Below, piece after piece: positions 1 through 5,234 of a stretch of 15,170 bases of DNA; within the stretch, counting starts at the first letter, position 1; every line of letters starts with the position of its first letter. Made by a program: the position numbers and the translations under genes. The notes beneath the pieces are model-generated. The model was not told the DNA's origin and made no database searches. It saw only the letters and a list, made by a program, of their open reading frames with translations. Origin of the DNA: Bacteroidia bacterium (GTDB lineage Bacteria > Bacteroidota > Bacteroidia > Bacteroidales > UBA12481); contig JAPLDV010000543.1 in NCBI GenBank assembly GCA_026391235.1, positions 1 through 15,170 of the forward strand, given 5' to 3'.

Positions 1-2426
1 ACATCTCCGCCGATTTCCCTGCATAAGGGATAGCTGGCCTGGAAATTATCGACCTCGGCCTGCGATGAAAATGTGATGGATTGGAGATCGCACGAGGGCA
101 GGATGGTTTCAAAAACCGACCGGCCATACGTTCCAACGCGCAAATACCTTTTGCCGGCGATTTTAACGTAATCGAAATCCATGGCAGGTACCACCGGCAT
201 TCCTTCGCTTGCATAGGTCCAGTTGTTTCCACCGTCGGTTGAAAAGTAAACTCCGATATCAGTTCCCACAAACATCCGTCCGGTATATTCCGGATCTATG
301 AACAGGTCGTTACAGGGCAGATCGGGCAGATTTCCCGAGATGTTTATCCAGCTTTGCCCGAGATCCCTGCTCTTATAAACTTTATTCCCCGGCGAAAAAC
401 CGGTTTTGAGCACATAAACGGTGTTGGCATCCACCGGGTCGGTAACCACCCGGGAGATCCAGCGTATTTCTCCGGGAATCTTTTGGGTTACCTCGGTCCA
501 GGTTTTACCTTCATCTTTTGAGACTTTGACAATGAATGTGGCGTCGAAATGGGCAGCGTCGAGTCCGGTTCCAAAAATCATGATGTTTGGATCCACCTGG
601 CTTTGAGCCATGGTGTTGATTTTAACAGGGGCGACATCCAAAGGGCCGGATATCACCTCAAAAGTCAACATTGCATCAGTTGATTTCAGGATCTTTGTAT
701 TGGCTGTATACAAAATGTTATTATTGGTTGGGTGCATAAAAAACGGGGTGATCCATGCACCATTGGCCGGATAAGTCCTGGTTAAAGAGCTCCCTCCGTT
801 AACACTCTTACAGAGCAAGCCATACATATACGAACCATATAGGACATTGTCAGGATTAACACGATCGTAAAAACATTCATACCCATCACCAGAGATAAAA
901 ATATTCCAGGTAGTTCCCTTGTCTTTAGTTTGAGCAGTACCATTGTCCTGCATCCCCCCCATGAAAATAAGGGGATTCGTGGGATGAGAGGCGATACGGT
1001 AAAACTGCAGTGTACTCAAGCCCTTGTTCTGCGGGCTGGCAGTATAGCCTTTGTCGGTTGATTTAAAGATTCCACCGTCGTTGCCGATGTACAGGATGTT
1101 GGGGTTTGAAGGAGCGTAAACCAGCTTATGATAATCTTCATGGCTTAGACCGCCGGAGAAGTCAGATCCAAATGGCCTGACCGGTGCAAACGTGGAGCCA
1201 TCGGTTGTCCGGTGTATTTCAACATTGCCAACCAAAACATGGTTTGGATTAACCGGATCCACTGCGATACACAAATCGTACCAGCCCTGATCCTTCCATA
1301 CTGTACCCGATAAGCCCCCCAGTGGAATTCCGGCTGAAATTTGTGTCCAGCTAGCTCCGCCGTTTACTGATTTATAGGCACGGGTGATTCCTACTGCAAG
1401 AGAAACAGGGTCATTGATATCATAGATAACAGCATAAATGATATTGGGATTTGATTGGGATATATCAAATTGCATGCGACCAAATTCCGGCAGGAACAGG
1501 CCTGAGTTACTCGGTTCCCATGTGGCCCCCTGATCATGGGAGATAAAGAAACCGGGAATATGGTTAATACCCCCGACAGCAGCATAAACGATATCGGGAT
1601 CTGTCGGATGGAAAGCTATATCGAACGGATCCTCCAAATCCAGCGTCCTGGTCCAGGTAATTCCGCTGTTCAGGCTTCTCCAGATCCCTTCATTGGACAA
1701 GGAAGCACCCGCAAATCGATTTCCGCTGGCCATTGCGGCCATGACTATTTTTGAATCGTGGGGACTGACAACCAGATCACTGAATTGGGTTTGGTTCCCT
1801 ATTCCATTGGTGATCACGGTCCACGATTGTCCTCCATCTGTTGATTTATACAATCCTTTCCCCGGATAATAATAGTAATCTTCAATCAGTGTCGCTTCCC
1901 CTGACCCTGCAAATATGATCTCAGGATTTTTGGGATCGATGGCTATGGCTCCAAAACTCATCGATTCCAGGCCATACCCGATATCGGTCCAGGTTGCTCC
2001 CCCGTTTGTGGATTTCCAGAGCCCTCCGCTGGCTGCGCCGATATATAGGGTTTGAGGATCGGTTGGATGAACGGCAATGGCCCTCACCCGGCCGCCGACT
2101 GTACCCCAGTTTGCTTTAGTTGTTTGAACGCCCCGCGGCCCGACTGCAGTCCATGCCGGATAGTCAATGCTTTTCAGCCTGCTGCTTTTTGCTTTGTTCA
2201 TCTCCCGGTCCACCTCCCTTAAATACCGGGATGCCGGGATAGTATCATACGGAAAGGCCCGCTGCCGGGTGAACCACTCTGCCCGTTTAAACGGGTTGGA
2301 ATTCCGGATGTACTCCGGAACCTCCGTTTTGATGGATTTTTTGACAGGAACGGTGCTGTTGGATTGCCCGAAGGAGATCAATCCTGCACAGAGGAAAAAT
2401 GCCAGAAGTAAAGTTGTTGTTTTCAT
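1..2426 (-). CDS. Secreted Asp-box (BNR/VPS10-like) beta-propeller protein, 3' end outside window
   Basis: I read this frame open from the ATG at 2426 to the left edge: 808 codons plus two bases. The product starts with a Sec signal peptide (KTTT followed by a Leu/Phe-rich stretch, cleavage probably near residue 20). A propeller follows with many Asp-box motifs of the form S-x-D-x-G-x-x-W, for example STNGGATW, STDGGQSW, SHDQGATW, SVNGGASW, SKDEGKTW and STDGGNNW. The last visible residues (SSQAEVDNF, then YPLCREIGGDV) begin the receptor-L-like domain seen complete in the paralogue at 11609-14638. Aligning the two end points gives a net length difference of only 9 nt, so there is no frameshift. 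By analogy the missing part should be about 200 residues ending in a T9SS sorting domain. Asp-box propellers include sialidases, sortilins and glycan binders; I see no evidence for a specific enzyme activity. An extracellular or surface location is inferred. Confidence 0.9.
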   Translation of the reverse strand, partial: MKTTTLLLAFFLCAGLISFGQSNSTVPVKKSIKTEVPEYIRNSNPFKRAEWFTRQRAFPYDTIPASRYLREVDREMNKAKSSRLKSIDYPAWTAVGPRGVQTTKANWGTVGGRVRAIAVHPTDPQTLYIGAASGGLWKSTNGGATWTDIGYGLESMSFGAIAIDPKNPEIIFAGSGEATLIEDYYYYPGKGLYKSTDGGQSWTVITNGIGNQTQFSDLVVSPHDSKIVMAAMASGNRFAGASLSNEGIWRSLNSGITWTRTLDLEDPFDIAFHPTDPDIVYAAVGGINHIPGFFISHDQGATWEPSNSGLFLPEFGRMQFDISQSNPNIIYAVIYDINDPVSLAVGITRAYKSVNGGASWTQISAGIPLGGLSGTVWKDQGWYDLCIAVDPVNPNHVLVGNVEIHRTTDGSTFAPVRPFGSDFSGGLSHEDYHKLVYAPSNPNILYIGNDGGIFKSTDKGYTASPQNKGLSTLQFYRIASHPTNPLIFMGGMQDNGTAQTKDKGTTWNIFISGDGYECFYDRVNPDNVLYGSYMYGLLCKSVNGGSSLTRTYPANGAWITPFFMHPTNNNILYTANTKILKSTDAMLTFEVISGPLDVAPVKINTMAQSQVDPNIMIFGTGLDAAHFDATFIVKVSKDEGKTWTEVTQKIPGEIRWISRVVTDPVDANTVYVLKTGFSPGNKVYKSRDLGQSWINISGNLPDLPCNDLFIDPEYTGRMFVGTDIGVYFSTDGGNNWTYASEGMPVVPAMDFDYVKIAGKRYLRVGTYGRSVFETILPSCDLQSITFSSQAEVDNFQASYPLCREIGGD

Positions 2427-2467
2427 AGGTCTGCCTTTTCAATTTTGATATGCACAAACGCATATCC

Positions 2468-2475
2468 CAAAGGTA
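2468..2475 (-). promoter_or_regulatory. Putative Bacteroidota -7 element of the left propeller gene
   Basis: On the minus strand this reads TACCTTTG, an exact match to the Bacteroidota -7 consensus TAnnTTTG, with 41 nt between it and the ATG at 2426. The same octamer lies 40 nt before the start of the paralogue (14679-14686) in a conserved context that includes TGCACAAACGCATAT on the plus strand. I see no clear TTTG -33 element at the usual 19-nt spacing, which lowers confidence. Confidence 0.5.
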
Positions 2476-2500
2476 CATAAACAGAAACAAAGAAAGGGGT

Positions 2501-2563
2501 CCGTCTTGTTAACGCCGGGATCCGTCTTGTTAACGCCGGGATTTGTTTTGATAACGTAAGAAT
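2501..2563. repeat. 21-bp tandem repeat, two exact units plus one diverged
   Basis: Units at 2501-2521 and 2522-2542 are identical and share the core CTTGTTAACGCCGGG. A third unit at 2543-2563 is diverged (core TTTTGATAACG). The same array with the same unit order lies upstream of the paralogous gene at 14712-14774. The core contains GTTAAC, a short palindrome. Position just upstream of the promoter-like site suggests a regulatory role or simply a carried-along repeat; the sequence alone does not decide. Confidence 0.85.
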
Positions 2564-2565
2564 AT

Positions 2566-2607
2566 GGGTGTCGGGTTTCGGGTTTCAGGTATCGGGTTTC
2601 GGGTGTC
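2566..2607 (+). repeat. Degenerate heptamer array with G-tracts (TCGGGTN type)
   Basis: Six consecutive 7-nt units of the type GGGTTTC or GGGTGTC; one has lost a G (AGGTATC). GGG runs recur every 7 nt on the plus strand, a spacing compatible with G-quadruplex formation. A matching array occurs at 14776-14814, also directly beyond the 21-bp repeat. Confidence 0.75.
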
Positions 2608-2706
2608 AGAGTTACAAAGTTTGCCTCGGAACGCTTCCTTTGCTCAAGACTTGCCTCCGTACTCACACCCAAAATCCCCCCCCCTTCCTTTTTCCCCACA
2701 AGAGCG

Positions 2707-2768
2707 TTGTCATCCCGGCGAAAGCCTGCCCCCGCCTCCGCGGGGGCAGGCTTTCGCCGGGATGACAA
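2707..2768. repeat. Perfect 29-bp inverted repeat (REP-like hairpin)
   Basis: Arms 2707-2735 and 2740-2768 are exact reverse complements with a 4-nt loop (CTCC). The stem contains GTCATCCCGGCGAAAGCC and is GC-rich. There is no U-tract on either side, so it is not a canonical intrinsic terminator, although it lies between the stop of the lipoprotein gene and the start of the left propeller gene and could protect or attenuate a transcript. Similar CCCGGCGAAAGC-type palindromes are common interspersed elements in environmental bacterial genomes (from memory). Confidence 0.85.
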
Positions 2769-2842
2769 GGTTTCCTAAAACATAGAAGGGAGGAATAGGG
2801 TGTGGGTGTGGGACCTTTCGGACCGCCCGCTAATGCCGGGAT

Positions 2843-2908
2843 GGACGCAAATATGTGTCCCTACGATGGCATTCGTGGATTGCGGGCAATGGACGCAATT
2901 ATGCGTCC
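2843..2908. repeat. Two copies of a small palindrome, GGACGCA-N4-TGCGTCC type
   Basis: The copy at 2891-2908 is a perfect hairpin, GGACGCA ATTA TGCGTCC. The copy at 2843-2860 has the same left arm but TGTGTCC on the right, which still pairs through one G-T. Both are followed by CTAC, so they are copies of one element rather than chance palindromes. They lie in the repeat-packed gap upstream of the left propeller gene. No coding function is seen here. Confidence 0.7.
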
Positions 2909-2927
2909 CTACATTTTACCCCTTGCC

Positions 2928-2955
2928 GACTGCCTACTGCCTACTGCCTACTGCC
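2928..2955. repeat. Heptamer microsatellite (TACTGCC), about four units
   Basis: Units run from 2928 to 2955, the first reading GACTGCC and the next three TACTGCC. On the minus strand the unit is GGCAGTA. The array overlaps the 3' end of the lipoprotein gene and supplies its last residues and TAG stop. The inverted counterpart is the array at 4021-4073, on the other side of the same gene. Confidence 0.9.
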
Positions 2956-4007
2956 TTTGCCGTTGCCATACCAATCTTACCAAACATGGTGCCGTAATCA
3001 TAATACAGGAAGCATGTGGTATCCTGAAAGAGCAACCATGGACATTCAACACCACCAGAGGTGACGATTGATGATATCGGATCGCTTTTAATCGTGAAAA
3101 CAGGATTTTTCCGGTATTTCTGCCAATGAATTCCATCCGGGCTGGTAGCATATCCGAATCCGCCCGTCTGGTCTTCGGAAATACTCTGACCGGGCCGGGT
3201 TCCACCGGCGTAATACATCTCAAAACCGCCGGATATTTTGAAAACCGGTCCGCCCCACGCAACCATGCCATCCCAGTCATTAAAACCGCCCGTCATCAGC
3301 ACCGGATCGCTTTCGGCAAAAGGATGGTCAGTAGTGGCCGGATCATTGTATTTTTTCCAGGTGATCCCATCCCTCGAAGTTGCCATCCCGGTGTAATGGT
3401 CGTCCAAAATTGCAAATTCGGCTCCACCTGAATAGTACATGACATACGTGCTGTCTTTCATTATCAGGATTGAACAGGGAATTACAAATTCTGAATCCCA
3501 TTCTCCTCCGCTGCCATGGGTCAGTACCGGCGTTTCTGACCGGATCCAGGGACCCGTCGGCTCCGTGGCAGTCGCCCTGCCGAGGAACGGTCCCGGGCCA
3601 TATTGGACCGTTTCATTGGCAGTATAGTACATTACCCAACCCGAACTCATTCTCAACACTACCGACCAGCTTACCTTGTATGCATCAAAACCTTTGTCGG
3701 AATGGGTAAAAACCGGATTTCCCCGGTATTTGGTAAAATGAAATCCATCGGGGGAGGTGGCCAGGCCGATTGCCATGATCCCGCTTTTATTCATTCCGGT
3801 GTAAAAAAGATGAAAAGTATCATTCTGTTTGACCACGCATGGCAGAAACACCAGCACTTCGTCCCACGAACCGGGTTCACCGGGTGCCAGGATCGGGTTG
3901 TTTTCGTAGCCGGTGAATTTCAGGGGGGAAGGTGAATTGCTTGGTTGGCAGGAAGATAAAAGCAGGATCAGGGAAGCGAGGAAGAAGATTGGGGCTGGTG
4001 GTTTCAT
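2934..4007 (-). CDS. Lipoprotein with GH43/GH130-like beta-propeller fold
   Basis: The 357-residue product begins with a lipoprotein signal: hydrophobic stretch at 7-17 and lipobox LLSSC with Cys20 as the probable lipidated residue. The mature part holds blade-like repeats of the form G-x-ATSPDG-x-x-(F/W)-x-KY-x-x-NPVF, near residues 81-100, 207-226 and 285-304, and several MYY or FYT strands (68-70, 126-128, 190-192, 264-266). This pattern is typical of the five-bladed propeller glycoside hydrolases (GH43, GH32/62, GH130 and relatives). I cannot assign catalytic acids, so substrate and activity remain open; it might be a non-catalytic binding protein. The last six residues (AVGSRQ) and the TAG stop come from the heptamer repeat at 2928-2955, so the natural C-terminus may have been replaced. 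The start is the ATG at 4007, the only one that puts the signal peptide first. Confidence 0.85.
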   Translation of the reverse strand: MKPPAPIFFLASLILLLSSCQPSNSPSPLKFTGYENNPILAPGEPGSWDEVLVFLPCVVKQNDTFHLFYTGMNKSGIMAIGLATSPDGFHFTKYRGNPVFTHSDKGFDAYKVSWSVVLRMSSGWVMYYTANETVQYGPGPFLGRATATEPTGPWIRSETPVLTHGSGGEWDSEFVIPCSILIMKDSTYVMYYSGGAEFAILDDHYTGMATSRDGITWKKYNDPATTDHPFAESDPVLMTGGFNDWDGMVAWGGPVFKISGGFEMYYAGGTRPGQSISEDQTGGFGYATSPDGIHWQKYRKNPVFTIKSDPISSIVTSGGVECPWLLFQDTTCFLYYDYGTMFGKIGMATAKAVGSRQ

Positions 4008-4019
4008 TGGGGGAATAAA

Positions 4020-4073
<54 letters not shown>

Positions 4074-4114
4074 GGTATTGGTGGTTGAAAGTCATAAAGT
4101 TAGATAATTCAACA

Positions 4115-4372
4115 TTAATCATAATGAAATCTGCATTTGGCAATTAGTATTTCATCGTCTCTAACCTGGTAAATCAATCGATGTTCGCCATCAATTCTGC
4201 GTGACCAGAATCCCTTATACTTATACTTCAGTGGTTCAGGTTTCCCTAAGCCGGAAAAAGGGTTGCGTGAAATATCCTTTAATAAATCGTTTATTCTGGA
4301 TAGAATTTTCTTATCCGACTTTTGCCAATACAAATAGTCTTCCCACGACTCATCTGTAAAAATGTATTTCAT
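4115..4372 (-). CDS. yoeB: YoeB-family mRNA interferase toxin
   Basis: The 85-residue product matches Txe/YoeB toxins along its whole length: W10, the DYLYW segment at 12-16, KPEPLK at 44-49, GFWSRRI at 54-60, GEHRLIY at 62-68 and the CRFHY end at 80-84. YoeB cleaves mRNA on translating ribosomes. The residues known to matter in E. coli YoeB sit at the same numbers here: Glu46, Arg65, His83 and Tyr84, so the enzyme looks active. It begins 2 nt after the antitoxin stop, so the two are translationally coupled and co-transcribed. No obvious ribosome binding site precedes the ATG. The toxin is normally held inactive by YefM, encoded just upstream. Confidence 0.96.
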   Translation of the reverse strand: MKYIFTDESWEDYLYWQKSDKKILSRINDLLKDISRNPFSGLGKPEPLKYKYKGFWSRRIDGEHRLIYQVRDDEILIAKCRFHYD

Positions 4373-4374
4373 TG

Positions 4375-4623
4375 TTATACAAGTTCTTTTTGAAAAGACT
4401 GACCTTTTTTCAATTTTTCTATTGCGGAATCCAATCTTTTCTCATTGGCCATGGAAGATAATTCATGGGAGGTGGCGCTTAACGAATTGTATTCATCTAA
4501 CGACATAATAACCACACCGTTATCCTTACCTCTGTTGATTATCAGGGTTTCGAAATTGTTAGTCACCCGGTCAAGATATCTTTTAATATCCTTTCGAAAA
4601 TCAGAAATTGTTGTTGTCAGCAT
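4375..4623 (-). CDS. yefM: YefM/Phd-family antitoxin
   Basis: The 82-residue product (from the ATG at 4623) has the N-terminal Phd/YefM DNA-binding fold: TTTISDFRKDIKRYLDRV, then ETLIINRGKDNGVVIMSLDEYNSL, where the GVVIMSLDEY strand-helix is the family hallmark. The C-terminal tail (about 55-82, charged, with RLDSAIEKLKKG) should be the toxin-wrapping segment. I chose ATG 4623 over a TTG 12 nt upstream because YefM proteins start directly before this first strand, and the longer start would crowd the operator. YefM neutralises YoeB and represses the operon; the operator is at 4639-4656. Confidence 0.95.
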   Translation of the reverse strand: MLTTTISDFRKDIKRYLDRVTNNFETLIINRGKDNGVVIMSLDEYNSLSATSHELSSMANEKRLDSAIEKLKKGQSFQKELV

Positions 4624-4638
4624 AGCTTTGTTCAATTA

Positions 4639-4662
4639 TGTACATATTTGTGTACAAAAATA
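4639..4662 (-). promoter_or_regulatory. YefM-type operator (two TGTACA boxes) overlapping the TA promoter
   Basis: TGTACA hexamers lie at 4639-4644 and 4651-4656, exactly 12 bp from centre to centre. This is the spacing reported for the E. coli yefM-yoeB operator, where paired TGTACA motifs bind YefM and the YefM-YoeB complex. On the minus strand 4662-4655 reads TATTTTTG, matching the Bacteroidota -7 consensus TAnnTTTG, and it overlaps the upstream box. Bound repressor would therefore block RNA polymerase. No good -33 element is seen. Confidence 0.8.
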
Positions 4663-4705
4663 GATACTATCTGTGATATCAGTGTCATCAGTTGACAGTT
4701 TTTTA

Positions 4706-5128
4706 TCACCGCCTCCCGGAATGTCTGAGATTTTCTTCCAGTGCCTTTATCTGTAAACCAAGATGACTTATATCCTGATTTCCCATTCGCTTTACAACCT
4801 CCGCCAGCTCGATTGGATTGAATGGCTTTTGCAGGTATTCCAGTCCGCTCAGCTTCAGAGCCTGAATGGATTCCCTATCGAACGAGGAGATGAAGACTAC
4901 CTGGAAATTGAAGGCTTTCACTGCATGCAGCAGGTCGAAAGCATTGCCGTCGCCCAGGTTCATATCGAGGAAAACCAGGCCGGGCTTCAATTCCGATATG
5001 GCCTTTATGCCATTTGCCACACCGGTTGCTTCGCCAACCAGATTCACCTGCGGGCAGAAGCGGGCAAGGAATATCGAGAGGGTATCGCGGATGTGGTTTT
5101 CGTCGTCGATGATGAGGGCGGTTTGCAT
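4706..5128 (-). CDS. Stand-alone response-regulator receiver domain (LytTR-type REC)
   Basis: The 140-residue product is a CheY-like receiver domain. The acidic pocket is Asp8, Asp9 and Glu10; the phospho-acceptor is Asp55 in LVFLDMNLGDG; the Ser81-Ser82 and Lys101-Pro102 switch positions are present. Wording such as GLVFLDMNLGDGNAFDLL and GLEYLQKPFNPIEL is characteristic of receivers from LytTR-family regulators, but the protein stops about 30 residues after the domain, in a charged helix, and no LytTR DNA-binding region follows before the TA operon. It may be a naturally single-domain regulator acting by protein contact, or an old truncation. I chose ATG 5128, which starts directly before the first beta-strand, rather than a TTG 27 nt upstream. 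No histidine kinase is in the window. Confidence 0.9.
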   Translation of the reverse strand: MQTALIIDDENHIRDTLSIFLARFCPQVNLVGEATGVANGIKAISELKPGLVFLDMNLGDGNAFDLLHAVKAFNFQVVFISSFDRESIQALKLSGLEYLQKPFNPIELAEVVKRMGNQDISHLGLQIKALEENLRHSGRR

Positions 5129-5181
5129 GACATAGGATTTTTTTAATGTTGGCAACTCAAATTAACAGAAGTCAAAATTTA

Positions 5182-5195
5182 GAGATTCGAATCTC
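5182..5195. promoter_or_regulatory. Perfect 14-bp palindrome upstream of the receiver gene
   Basis: GAGATTCGAATCTC is its own reverse complement and lies 53 nt upstream of the receiver ATG, in the 106-nt gap after the giant gene's stop. On the minus strand it is followed by TAAATTTTG. It could be an operator site for a dimeric regulator or a weak terminator stem (5 bp with a TCGA loop) of the preceding gene. Confidence 0.4.
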
Positions 5196-5234
5196 AACAT
5201 TCTTACTTCCTCCTTCTTTCATATTCGTCTCTTC

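Noticed and set aside
2439..2785. Open frames of 65-109 codons on both strands in the repeat-rich gap
   Set aside because: They are translations of the 21-bp repeat, the G-tract array and the 29-bp hairpin; no protein-like composition.
4624..4635. TTG start giving the antitoxin four more residues
   Set aside because: The ATG at 4623 matches the usual start of YefM proteins, and the extra residues are not family-like.
4673..4709. Imperfect hairpin (GTGATA, TGTCA arms) considered as a terminator
   Set aside because: Stems are short and interrupted; on the minus strand no U-tract follows it directly, and no plus-strand gene ends here.
4763..5146. Plus-strand 127-codon open frame
   Set aside because: Antisense to the receiver-domain gene, whose catalytic residues are all recognisable.
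5129..5155. TTG start adding nine residues to the receiver protein
   Set aside because: The first beta-strand begins directly after ATG 5128, and the extra residues include a Lys run with no role in the fold.
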